A DNA stretch of 64,000 nucleotides from Comamonadaceae bacterium (GTDB taxonomy: Bacteria; Pseudomonadota; Gammaproteobacteria; Burkholderiales; Burkholderiaceae_C), in assembly GCA_027485235.1 (NCBI GenBank), contig JAIXRJ010000011.1:1-64000 (forward strand), read 5' to 3'. Shown here piece after piece: positions 20,787-29,486 of this stretch; the first letter of the stretch is position 1, and each line of letters starts with the position of its first letter. The position numbers were made by a program, and so were the translations under genes. Below the pieces are notes generated by a model. That model saw only the letters and a program-made list of their open reading frames with translations, was not told where the DNA came from and ran no database searches.

Positions 20787-23700
20787 TCAACGACCGGTGA
20801 TGGTGTTGACAGCGCGGTTACCCACCGCCATGGCCACAATGCTGTTGCCAGCCATGTTCACGCTGGCAGCGCCTGTGCTGTTCAGGCCATTGGCTTGCAT
20901 GCTGCTGCCCGTCACTGTGGCTGAGACAGAAGCCATGTTGTACTGGACGTTGGTGATGGACGCACTGGCGGTGTTCAGACCTGCCGTCAAAGCACTGACC
21001 TGGATCGCGTTGCTGGCCGAGTTGCCATAAGCCAGAGCCTGGATCGCGTTGCCCGTCACAGAGGCAGAACCACTGCTGTTGAGCGCGCCGCTCAGTTGCA
21101 CGCCACCGATGGTGAAGTTGGTCACCGTCGAAGTCACGCTGGAGCCTGCGCCTGTGCTTTGTGAGTTGAGCACCGCAAACGTTGGCGTGCCCGTGGTGCC
21201 AACAGGGCTGGTCACAGACCCTGCATTGAGCGTGCCGTTGGACGAGGTGGCGTTCAAGGCATTGGTCGCCACGTTGGCAGAAGCACTCGACTTGACCAGG
21301 TTGTTGATCACCGCCACATTGGCGTTGCCCGCAGTAGCCGACGTTTCCACGCTCAAGGTGCCTGTCAACACAGAGGATGTCACCGTGGCAGAAGCCGCCA
21401 GCGATTGCACGTTGTTGATCACGGCCGAGGCTTCCAGCAAATTGCTGGCCGCCAAGCTCAGGCTGTTGCCCGTGGTGTTGGCACTGGCACTGGCCGACAC
21501 CGTGTTGCCGCTGAGCGTGAGGGTGCCGGCGCCATAAACAGGTGAAGTGCCGCTGCTGATACCACTGGTGCCCGCACTCATGCTGGCCGTGGTGGCACCC
21601 GAAGCGCTTTGGGCGTTGATCACCGCAAAATCAGCCCCGGTCACGCTGGATGTACCCGCCACCGAACCGGTCACGTTGCCACCGCGGCCGAACACATTGG
21701 CACCGCTGACGGTCAAGGTGTTGAAGGCTTCGTTCTTGCTGGCCACGGCCGAGGCCGTGTTGTCACTGAGGGTGATGGTGGAGGAGGTCACCCCTGTCGC
21801 CTGGATGCCAAAGAGGTTGCTGTCTTTGAACTCCGTGCTGGCCGAAACCAGAACGTCATTGCTTTGGCTGGAGGACACGGCGGCCGTCAAGCCGGTTGAG
21901 CTGGCGATCAAACCGCTTTGCTGGGCCACCTTGAGCAACAAGGTGTTGCCGGCGCTGTTGCCAACAGCCAGCGATCCGATGCTGTTGCCCGTCAAGCCCA
22001 AGCTGCTGCTGGTGACCGACGTTGTTTCGACGTTGATCGAGCCCTTGGTGGTGGCTGTGATGTTGGTTGCGGCAGCGGCCCCCACCGTCGAGCTTTGCAC
22101 GTTGGTCACGGCAAAGTCGGCATTGACCGTGGCGGTGCTGCCGGTGGCACCCGCTGCGACATCGCCGGTGCCGGTGCTGGTGGCGGTGTTGGCCGTCACG
22201 TCCAGCTTGTTGCCGGCCACGTTGCCGATGGCCGAGGCTTTGATGCTGTTGTCTTTCATGGACAGGGCCGCGGTGTCTACGTTGCCCACGGTCAACTTGA
22301 CCCGACCATCAAAATCACCCGTGATGGACGCTGCATCGCCCGATTGGTAGGAGCTGACCGCCGCGCTGGCTTGCGTGAGCTGGTCCACGGCCAAGGTCAT
22401 TTGGTTGTTGGCCGTATTGCCGCTGGCATAGGCCGTCAAACTGTTGGACTCGACAGTCAATTCGCTTCGGGTGGCCGAAGAGGTGCCAAGGCTCAAGGTG
22501 ACGTCGGAGGTCGTGGTGGCCGCTGTTGCACCAATGCTTCCTATTTGCAAATTGCCCAAAGCGTAATCGGCAGCGATGGTCAGACCCGAGCTGGCCAGAC
22601 TTTGCCGGCTGGCCACCGCACGGCCGCTGGCGTTGGTGGCTTGCACCGTCAGTGTGTTGTCGGCGGTGTTGCGGATGGCGGTGGCACTGAGGGTGTTGGC
22701 ATTCAGTGTCACGCTGGCATCGGGATTGGCCACAGCGTCAGCGCCGGTGATTTTGACATCGCCAGTGGTGGTGGCGGTCACAGGATAGTCATACACATTT
22801 TGGCCCGACGTCACACCCAGCGATGCGGCGTTGAGGCCCGTGACCTGCACGTCGCTCAGGTTGCTGGCAGAGTTGCCACTGGCATAAGCTGACAAAGCAT
22901 TGCTGTTGTTGCTGACGTTGGCATATGCCAAGCTGGTGAAACTCACGGACACATCGCCCGTTGTCGAGGCCTCAGCACCTTTACCGGCACCCGCGATGAT
23001 TTGCATGTTGGCCAAGCTCAGGTCCGACAGGGCTGTGACGAAAGTACCATTGAAGCTGGTGCCCATGGCCGGCACGAGGGTGCTTTGTCCGGTGAACTGG
23101 TCGCCCCGCAGCTGCTGGGTGTTGCTCACGTTGTTGACACGGGCTGTGGAAGCGATCGCGTTGCTGTTGGCCGTCAGCGTGTTCGAGGCCGCAGCCAAAC
23201 CTGTGACAGTGCCGGCGGTCAACACCACCTGGCCCAAGGTGCTCGCCGTCACGTTGGCATCGGTGATGCTGTCGTTGTACAGGTATTGACCCGAAGCCAG
23301 CGCGGTGGTCATGTTGCTCATCTGGGTGGGCGACAGGGCCAAGGTGTTGCTGGCGTCGTTGGCAAAGACGCTGGTGGCCAGGGTGTTGCTGCTCAGGTTG
23401 AGCGTGGAACGTGTTGTTCCGCTGTTGCCAACGGCACCCGCTGTCAGGTAAATCAGGGGCGCAGAAGCCAGGCCGCCCACGTTCGCACTGAAAGAGTCAC
23501 GGTTGCTGCTCTGCCAATTGGCCAAAGCTGCGCTGGCATTCGAAGTGGCCTGATCGATAAAGCCACTTGATACAGTGGTTGTGCTGTCGGCCATGGGCTT
23601 GCTCGAACCCGTGGCCTGGCTGCCGCTCAAAGAGAGGGCGTTGCTCACCACATTGCCCAATACCGTGGCCTTCAACTGGTTGTTGGTCACGGCAATCTGG

Positions 23701-26700
23701 GCATTGGTGGCGGTGGTGCCGACATAGCCTGTGCCTCCCAAGGCGAGGGCGCCATCGTCCACCGTGGCTGCAAATGTGGAATCACTGCTGCGCTGAGAAG
23801 AGGCCAAGCCGGTGTTGGGGCTGCTCAGATTGTTCACGGCCAATGCCATGCTGTTGGTGCCGCGGTTGGCACTGACACTGGCCAAGCTGCTGTTGGCATT
23901 GACCGTGACCGAGGAGGCGCTGATGGCACCCGCCGTCACAGTGGTGGCGGCCGTGGTGGTGGCCGTGAATGTACCGGTGTCGATTTTCTGTTGGTTGGCC
24001 AAGGCCAAGTCGGCTGTGGCGTTGGCCAAGCCGGAGTAGACGCTGGTTGAGGCCGAGTTGGTCGCAGCTCCGGCCGTGAGGTCACGGCCAGAGGCGGTGG
24101 TGGCGCTCAAGGTCAGGGCATTGACCACGGTGTTGGCCGACACCGACGAAGCGATGGTGTTGCTGTTCAAGTTCAGGCTGGAGGCGTTGTTGACCGCAGC
24201 GCCTGCAGTGTCGATCGACACGGTGCCGGTGGTGGTGGAGGTGACCGAGGCAGCAGGCAAACTCACGCTTTGCGAAGAGCTCAGGCCTGCGGTCATGCCC
24301 GTCATGTTGGTGATCGACAAGCCCAGGGTGTTGCCCGCGCTGTTGACGCTGGTGTTGCCAGACAAGCTGTTGCCGGTGGCAGAGAGGGTGCTGCTGTCCA
24401 CCGTGGCGCTGGTGATGTTGGCACTGCCGCTCACCACGCTTGCCAGCGAGCCGGTGCTGTTGAGTTGGGCATTGACCAAGGCAAAATCGGCATTGGCCTG
24501 GGCCCCTCCTGCGATGTTGGAAGCATCACCTGCTTGAGCGTAAGGTTTCAAAGCGTTGAACCCGAGAGTGGCCGCAGCCAAACCGGTGGCCGTGGTGGCC
24601 TCGACGGTCAGGCTGTTGCTGCTGCTGTTGCCTTTGGCCGTGGCATCGACCGCGTTGGTGTTCAGGCTCAGGCTGGAAGCTGTCACGTTGGCGGCAACAA
24701 TCGCCACGCCCACAGCCGTGCCATCGCCCGCATTGGCCGTGACGGTTGAACCGGTGTTGCGCTGGCTGTTGCCCAAACCGGCATTCAAACCGGGGGCATT
24801 GGTGGCGACCAAGTTGTTGGCGTTGCTGGCGGCGTTGGCAATCGCCGTCGATGCGATGGCGTTGTTGCTCACACTGACTTGGCTGCCGGTGATGGCCAAA
24901 TTGGCGGGGGCCACGGCCTGGTCATTGAATTTGGCAGACACCGTGTTGCCGTTGTTGTTCGATGTCAGGGTCAAACTGTCGTTGGCTTGAACACTCAGCA
25001 CCGATGCGGCAAGACCCGAACTGGCCACCGCTGCTGCAGCGGGCTTCAAATCAACCAAGCCGGTGCCGCTGGCGCTGCCGCTCACCGTCAGTGTGCTGGC
25101 CTTGAGGCTCAGTTGTGATGCGGCGGCGTTGCCTTCGGCGGTGGCCGAGATGCTGTTGTCATTCAGGCTGACCGAGCCCGTGATGGTGGCACTTGGAGAA
25201 GCAATGCCCACCGTCACTTGTTGGGTGGAATCGGTCACGCTGGCCAAGGCACTCACCGAGCTGTTGGCTTGGGTGTTGAGCACGGCGGCGTTGGCTTTGA
25301 TGTTGCCCACACTGGCGGAGGTGCCGGCGTTGATCAGGCTGCCTGCCAAGTTGGCGGTGGCGGTGGCGGATTGTGTGTTGCTGTTTTGGGCCAGACTGCC
25401 TGCAGCCAAATTGTCCACCTTGGTGTTGATGCCGCTGGCGTCCACCGAGCCGGTGAAAACATTGCCTGCGTTGCGCTGAACACTGTTGATCAACAAATCG
25501 GCCTTGCCCTCGGTGGCGGTCGTGGTGATGGCAGACGAGTGAACAGTTGCGGCGGTGGAACCGGTGATGTTCGAACTGCTTTCAAAGATGATGGCATTGC
25601 CCACCGAGATGCTGCCCGTGCTGGTGCGTGCGCCGGCCGTGTTGCCCTGCGATTTGGCGCTCACGGTGTTGGCGTTGACCGTCACGGTGCCGGACACTCT
25701 GGTTTCGGCAGCAGCACCATCGCGCAGATCGGCTTTGATGACGCTGTCGCTCACATCGGCCAGCTGGTTGGTCGACAAGCTGCTCTTGGTGGCCTGGATG
25801 TTGGTGACAGAGACCGATCCGGTGAAGGCAGAAGAGCCTGAGGTGGCCAAGAACACACTGCTGGCCTCGTTGCTGGTGCTGCTGGTGGTCAAGCTGTTGG
25901 CATTGACGCTGATGCCCGAGGACAAGTTTAAGCCACTCGTTTCAAGGACCGTGACACTGAGGGTGGGCGTGTCCAACTGGGTTTGGCCCTCGGCATTGAA
26001 AGTCGACTGCAAATTGCTCAGGTTGACACTGCCGGTGGTGCCGCGGGTGGAATCGGGGGCGGTGGCGTCGATGTAGCCGGTGCTGTTGTTGTCACCGTAG
26101 GCCACGCTGCTGGTGCCTTGGGTGGTGGACACATAGGCCGAAGGTGTGGCCCCCGTGACCGATGTGGAGACCGTGTTCAAAGCCAAGTTGGCACCCATGG
26201 TGTTGCTGGACAATGACAGCGCAGCCGGGGCTTTACCCGTTTGCGAAATGGTCATGGAGGGGCTTGTGCCCGGGAAAGCCAGGACCGTTACTTTGCCGAA
26301 GGTGTCAGGGGTGGAATCGGTGGCGAGCCCTGACAAGATTTGCAGGTTCAGCGCCAATTGCCCGTCGTCGGTGATGCTGGCAGCGGTCAGCGTGTTCAAA
26401 GCCAGGTTGGCATTGCTGTTTTGGTTGCCGTAGGCGTACATCATCAGACTGTTGGCATTCAGGCTCACAGGGGTGCTGCCGGCGCCGGTGAGGGTGCTGG
26501 ACAGATTGCTGCCATTCACGACCCCGGTGATATTGCCTGTGCCCAATTGGTAGTTGCGAATCTGCGCGTTGTAACCGGTCGACCAATAAGCGCCTGCGCT
26601 TTGTGTCGCATCCACCGTGGCATCTGCACCCAGTGTGGCATTGGTGGACGACATGGCCGCACCGGGCGTGTAGTCCGTAGGTGGTAAAGCCCATGCCGAA

Positions 26701-26798
26701 GTGCTGATGCCAGCGGCCACCATGAAGCAGGCTTGGGCCAGCGCATGGCGTTGCCAGGTTTTGGCAGTCTTGCTTGAGGTTTTGTGTTGACGACTCAT
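20787..26798 (-). CDS. Very large repetitive secreted protein, possible HfaD-like adhesin
   Basis: A 2,003-residue protein. The ATG at 26798 has a strong AGGAG 8 nt upstream and opens a Sec signal peptide (basic start, hydrophobic core, ending ISTSAWA); the frame continues upstream to 27011 without good start signals. The mature protein is almost entirely imperfect repeats of about 75-120 residues with the core N-(I/L)-x-A-x-A-x-GN-x-A-x-N-x-L, spaced by Q-S/N-containing strands (SSQS, NVQS, NAQS), and is very rich in S, T, A, N, V and L with almost no cysteine or aromatics. This fits a long beta-solenoid fibre. There is no autotransporter barrel, LPXTG or type I C-terminal signal. It follows a CsgG/HfaB-family gene, the order found in Caulobacter hfaA-hfaB-hfaD holdfast-anchor operons, so I infer an HfaD-like substrate of that channel, though far longer than the ~400-residue HfaD. 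A TpsA-like route is possible but no TPS domain is seen. Confidence 0.75.
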   Translation of the reverse strand: MSRQHKTSSKTAKTWQRHALAQACFMVAAGISTSAWALPPTDYTPGAAMSSTNATLGADATVDATQSAGAYWSTGYNAQIRNYQLGTGNITGVVNGSNLSSTLTGAGSTPVSLNANSLMMYAYGNQNSNANLALNTLTAASITDDGQLALNLQILSGLATDSTPDTFGKVTVLAFPGTSPSMTISQTGKAPAALSLSSNTMGANLALNTVSTSVTGATPSAYVSTTQGTSSVAYGDNNSTGYIDATAPDSTRGTTGSVNLSNLQSTFNAEGQTQLDTPTLSVTVLETSGLNLSSGISVNANSLTTSSTSNEASSVFLATSGSSAFTGSVSVTNIQATKSSLSTNQLADVSDSVIKADLRDGAAAETRVSGTVTVNANTVSAKSQGNTAGARTSTGSISVGNAIIFESSSNITGSTAATVHSSAITTTATEGKADLLINSVQRNAGNVFTGSVDASGINTKVDNLAAGSLAQNSNTQSATATANLAGSLINAGTSASVGNIKANAAVLNTQANSSVSALASVTDSTQQVTVGIASPSATITGSVSLNDNSISATAEGNAAASQLSLKASTLTVSGSASGTGLVDLKPAAAAVASSGLAASVLSVQANDSLTLTSNNNGNTVSAKFNDQAVAPANLAITGSQVSVSNNAIASTAIANAASNANNLVATNAPGLNAGLGNSQRNTGSTVTANAGDGTAVGVAIVAANVTASSLSLNTNAVDATAKGNSSSNSLTVEATTATGLAAATLGFNALKPYAQAGDASNIAGGAQANADFALVNAQLNSTGSLASVVSGSANITSATVDSSTLSATGNSLSGNTSVNSAGNTLGLSITNMTGMTAGLSSSQSVSLPAASVTSTTTGTVSIDTAGAAVNNASSLNLNSNTIASSVSANTVVNALTLSATTASGRDLTAGAATNSASTSVYSGLANATADLALANQQKIDTGTFTATTTAATTVTAGAISASSVTVNANSSLASVSANRGTNSMALAVNNLSSPNTGLASSQRSSDSTFAATVDDGALALGGTGYVGTTATNAQIAVTNNQLKATVLGNVVSNALSLSGSQATGSSKPMADSTTTVSSGFIDQATSNASAALANWQSSNRDSFSANVGGLASAPLIYLTAGAVGNSGTTRSTLNLSSNTLATSVFANDASNTLALSPTQMSNMTTALASGQYLYNDSITDANVTASTLGQVVLTAGTVTGLAAASNTLTANSNAIASTARVNNVSNTQQLRGDQFTGQSTLVPAMGTSFNGTFVTALSDLSLANMQIIAGAGKGAEASTTGDVSVSFTSLAYANVSNNSNALSAYASGNSASNLSDVQVTGLNAASLGVTSGQNVYDYPVTATTTGDVKITGADAVANPDASVTLNANTLSATAIRNTADNTLTVQATNASGRAVASRQSLASSGLTIAADYALGNLQIGSIGATAATTTSDVTLSLGTSSATRSELTVESNSLTAYASGNTANNQMTLAVDQLTQASAAVSSYQSGDAASITGDFDGRVKLTVGNVDTAALSMKDNSIKASAIGNVAGNKLDVTANTATSTGTGDVAAGATGSTATVNADFAVTNVQSSTVGAAAATNITATTKGSINVETTSVTSSSLGLTGNSIGSLAVGNSAGNTLLLKVAQQSGLIASSTGLTAAVSSSQSNDVLVSASTEFKDSNLFGIQATGVTSSTITLSDNTASAVASKNEAFNTLTVSGANVFGRGGNVTGSVAGTSSVTGADFAVINAQSASGATTASMSAGTSGISSGTSPVYGAGTLTLSGNTVSASASANTTGNSLSLAASNLLEASAVINNVQSLAASATVTSSVLTGTLSVETSATAGNANVAVINNLVKSSASANVATNALNATSSNGTLNAGSVTSPVGTTGTPTFAVLNSQSTGAGSSVTSTVTNFTIGGVQLSGALNSSGSASVTGNAIQALAYGNSASNAIQVSALTAGLNTASASITNVQYNMASVSATVTGSSMQANGLNSTGAASVNMAGNSIVAMAVGNRAVNTITGR

Positions 26799-26866
26799 GA
26801 AGGATCTCCTGAAACGGCACTGGGCCAAAAAGTGTGGAAAGAAAATGAACTCACTGCAGAAAAAAA

Positions 26867-28408
26867 CTACCCACCACCGCCGGGTTTGGCATGGGTGACG
26901 CTCACATGGGCGACCAGCGGCTTGTCCGCGCTGTGACGCTGGACAGGCACGCTGGCCTCGGACGACCACAGCAACGCAAAGGGGCTGGCTGGCACGCTCT
27001 TGGCCACCCAAACCTCGGCGACGGCCCTGACGCGTTTTCTGGCCCCTTGGCGGCGCTGCGCGGAGGGCAACAGGTCGGTTTCAGCCAGGGGCCATGGGAT
27101 GGACGCCGACTTTGGAGAGTCGGCCGCTGGGCTTTCCAACGCGCGCAAGGCTTGCTGGGCTGCGCCATCCAAGCTGGTCTTGTGGGGTTCAAATTCAATG
27201 TTTTTCGAACTTTTGGCACCGGACTTGCCGCTGTTGGGTGCACCGTTCGCGGGCACGGGGATGTCTTTGGCGTCGCTTGCAGGGACGTTTTGGGGTGCGT
27301 TGGTTGGGACGCTTGGTGGTGCGTTGGTCGGGACGTTTGTCGGAACCTTGGGTGGTGCGTCTGTGGCTTGCACGGCTTTCGGCGCTGGGGCCGCCGGCTG
27401 AGGCACTGGCTGAGGCACTGGCTGGGGTGCCGGGGGCTTCAGGGCTGCAGCGGCCAGTGCGGGCTGGATGGTGGCGTCCACCGCGGCTTGCAATTTGTCG
27501 GCATCGTGCTTGCCCTTGAGCGCGTAGTCCACGCAGGGCTGCACACTCAGGCCGCTGATGGCACCCAGCAGTTCAAGCAAGCCGTGTTCGATGGTGGTGC
27601 GCACGCCCAGTTGCAAAGGCTCCTGATTTTTGGAGCCCATGTTCACGTCCAGCAACTCGGTGCCAAAGAAACGGAAAATGCCGGCGCCCACTTCGGTGCC
27701 GGTGATTTGCTTTTGCATGCTGACGGTCTTGACCACCAGCAGGCTGCGCGAATCGACGATGCGCAGGTCCACACCCACGTTCATGGTGAAGGTGCGCACT
27801 TTGCCGCCGATGTTGGACACACTGACTTCGGCACCACGGGATTGGATGTTGTAGTTGACCTCGGTGATGCCGCCCACGATGTAGTAGTCGCTGCGCAAGA
27901 TGGAGCCGCCCAAGTAAGGCAACCACGGCACATTGGGTTTGCCCGCTTCGACGGTGTGGAAGTTGCCATCGCCCAATTGGCGGCGGTCGGCATAGGCCAG
28001 CTCGAGCTCGGCAATGCGGGTGTCAAAGCGTTCTTGCAAGCGCACGGCGCTGCCCATCTTGCCCAGGGCCGAATACAGCATGAGCGAGCCGCCCTGCGTG
28101 ATGGCGCTGCCCTCGGCCAGGGTCGTTTTGCCGGTGTAGTCTTTCAATTCGCCGACGGCGATGGAGACCACCGGCACCTTGACAGCACCATAGGACTTGG
28201 CAAAGCAGGCAAAAGCCGGCTCCATGGGGGTGGTGTTGTTGCGCGATGAACTGCCCGACAGGATGGCGGCTTCTGGGGCCGGCAGTGCCTGGGCGTCTCG
28301 CCTGGCTTCCAGGGCGCTGCAACCGGTCAAAGCGGCCGCCGCCGCCAAGCCCAACACCTGGAGTGTTTGGCGAATGGGGGTGCTGAGCAGGGATGAAACT
28401 TGGGGCAT
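26867..28408 (-). CDS. CsgG/HfaB-family outer-membrane secretion lipoprotein with C-terminal extension
   Basis: A 513-residue protein. The signal peptide carries a lipobox (LTGC at about residue 29). Residues ~65-300 match the CsgG/HfaB family: conserved VPVVSIAVGELKDYTGK, the GGSLMLYSALGKMG strand, RSDYYIVGGITEVNYNIQSRG, MNVGVDLRIVDSRSLLVVKTVSMQKQI and a late QPCVDYALKG helix. CsgG forms a nonameric outer-membrane channel that exports curli subunits; HfaB is the Caulobacter homologue needed for holdfast anchor proteins. CsgG itself is about 277 residues, so the last ~200 are extra: a P/A/V-rich linker with PTNxPxxVP repeats (about 335-390), then a short folded-looking segment (IEFEPHKTSLDGAAQQALRA) somewhat like an OmpA C-domain motif and a K/R-rich end. 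It lies 6 bp after the HfaA-like gene. Confidence 0.85.
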   Translation of the reverse strand: MPQVSSLLSTPIRQTLQVLGLAAAAALTGCSALEARRDAQALPAPEAAILSGSSSRNNTTPMEPAFACFAKSYGAVKVPVVSIAVGELKDYTGKTTLAEGSAITQGGSLMLYSALGKMGSAVRLQERFDTRIAELELAYADRRQLGDGNFHTVEAGKPNVPWLPYLGGSILRSDYYIVGGITEVNYNIQSRGAEVSVSNIGGKVRTFTMNVGVDLRIVDSRSLLVVKTVSMQKQITGTEVGAGIFRFFGTELLDVNMGSKNQEPLQLGVRTTIEHGLLELLGAISGLSVQPCVDYALKGKHDADKLQAAVDATIQPALAAAALKPPAPQPVPQPVPQPAAPAPKAVQATDAPPKVPTNVPTNAPPSVPTNAPQNVPASDAKDIPVPANGAPNSGKSGAKSSKNIEFEPHKTSLDGAAQQALRALESPAADSPKSASIPWPLAETDLLPSAQRRQGARKRVRAVAEVWVAKSVPASPFALLWSSEASVPVQRHSADKPLVAHVSVTHAKPGGGG

Positions 28409-28414
28409 GGGCGA

Positions 28415-29074
28415 TCAGGGTTGGCCGGCGCAAGCCGAGCTGGCACTGATGGAGGAGGTCAAAACGCCCGAGTTGGTCTGCTGCGAATTGAGCACTTGGT
28501 CGGTCATGCCGCCGTTGGCCGCCACTTGCCCGGTGCTGGCGCTGTTGCTGGCACCCGAGATGCTGCTGTTGAGTGCCCCGGAACTGCTTTGGCCGCTGCT
28601 GATGCTGCCCGGCGGTGTGGCATTGGTGTTGAAGACACCTGTCAAACCGGACTGGGACAGGCCGTTGCTGGCCGAGTTGGCCGCGCCGCTGGCCGAGGTG
28701 GTGCCAGTGTTGTTGAGCACCGGCGAGGAGGCGCTGGCGTCCATGCCGTTGGTGCCCGATGTGCCGTTGGTTGTCGCCGACAAGGTGCAGTTGACTTGTT
28801 TGTCGATGTAGGTGTTGTAGTTGTAAGTCGACTTGATGGCGTTGTAGTAACCGTTTTTATTCTTCTGGATCAAGTCCAGCACGGTGCCCTTGTTGACCCG
28901 GTCTTGCTGCGTCTGAAAACCCCAACTGCCGCTGTCGCCAAAGCCGTTGGCCTGCACGTGTGCAACGGTCGCGAAGAGACCGGCCAGTACAACAAGACCT
29001 GACAAAAATCGTTGGCCGGGGCCATCGCCCACCGCAGTGCGCCAAGCGCCCACTGGTTTTTTCAACATGTTCAT
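28415..29074 (-). CDS. Small secreted S/N/T-rich protein, HfaA-like
   Basis: A 219-residue secreted protein: signal peptide ending HVQA, then a short folded region (GFGDSGSWGFQTQQDRVNKG ... INCTL-like with one Cys near 93) and a long Ser/Asn/Gly/Thr-rich tail that finishes VLNSQQTNSGVLTSS and a Cys near the end. The N-terminal motif and the NSxQTNxG ending recall the holdfast-anchor protein HfaA (curlin-like), and the next gene is of the HfaB family, but overall similarity is low, so the name is tentative. Probably a substrate or nucleator exported through the CsgG-like channel. Start: ATG at 29074 or 29068; the second has GGA at better spacing. First gene of the adhesin cluster, preceded by AT-rich DNA. 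Confidence 0.65.
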   Translation of the reverse strand: MNMLKKPVGAWRTAVGDGPGQRFLSGLVVLAGLFATVAHVQANGFGDSGSWGFQTQQDRVNKGTVLDLIQKNKNGYYNAIKSTYNYNTYIDKQVNCTLSATTNGTSGTNGMDASASSPVLNNTGTTSASGAANSASNGLSQSGLTGVFNTNATPPGSISSGQSSSGALNSSISGASNSASTGQVAANGGMTDQVLNSQQTNSGVLTSSISASSACAGQP

Positions 29075-29086
29075 CCAGAATTAATT

Positions 29087-29127
29087 AAATTGTTTACAAA
29101 CCGTCATTTTACAGTTTTGTTCAATTT
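29087..29127. promoter_or_regulatory. AT-rich dyad upstream of the adhesin cluster
   Basis: AAATTG at 29087-29092 is mirrored by CAATTT at 29122-29127, and the similarity continues inward (TTTACAAA on one side, TTTTGT on the other). It sits just upstream of the first adhesin gene in an AT-rich patch (about 29080-29160) that contrasts with the GC-rich surroundings, where the promoter is expected. On the minus strand TTGAAC and TAAAAT-like elements are present, but spacing is not ideal, so I do not assign exact -35/-10 boxes. A regulator-binding site is a reasonable inference. Confidence 0.35.
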
Positions 29128-29227
29128 AATGATTGATTCTGATGAGAAAAACAAAATGACGCCATCCCGCAAAACACGTGAGGATCGTGCGCCGAACGAA
29201 CCACACCTGCTTTTGAGGGGCAGCGTC

Positions 29228-29415
29228 TGTCTTTGTGGGAGCAGCACCTGTCTTTGTGGGGGCAGCACCTGTCTTTGTGGGGGCAGCACCTGTCTTTGTG
29301 GGGGAAGCACCTGTCTTTGTGGGAGCAGCCCCTGTCTTTGTGGGAGCAACCCCTGTCTTTGTGGGAGCAACCCCTGTCTTTGTGGGGCAGCCCCTGTCTT
29401 TGTGGGAGCAGCACC
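29228..29415. repeat. Nine 21-bp tandem repeats (core TGTCTTTGTGGG)
   Basis: The core TGTCTTTGTGGG begins at 29228, 29249, 29270, 29291, 29312, 29333, 29354, 29375 and 29395: nine units, spacing 21 bp except the last step of 20. The unit reads TGTCTTTGTGGGAGCAGCACC with point variation (GGGGGCAGC, GGGAGCAAC, GGGGCAGC). 21 bp is two helical turns and seven codons, so long frames run through it on both strands, but they have no start signals and encode only a heptad of the repeat. It is located between the response-regulator gene and the adhesin promoter. Confidence 0.9.
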
Positions 29416-29474
29416 CCGTGCGCGATCTGCTGGTGGACCACCAGCCCCATCGCGCGCGGGGCGCGGCTCCCACG
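29401..29474. repeat. REP-like palindromic element
   Basis: Left arm 29401-29426 (begins TGTGGGAGC) and right arm 29449-29474 (ends GCTCCCACG) are inverted copies matching at 22 of 26 positions. The loop holds a second hairpin, CTGGTGG/CCACCAG at 29430-29444. Such GTGGGAGC...GCTCCCAC palindromes are the hallmark of REP sequences in gamma- and betaproteobacteria. It starts in the last unit of the tandem array and ends 13 bp before the regulator stop, so it may also act as that gene's terminator or mRNA end. Confidence 0.75.
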
Positions 29475-29486
29475 GGGGATCGTGGG

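Noticed and set aside
29228-29415. CRISPR array
   Set aside because: Units are contiguous with no unique spacers and no cas genes are near.
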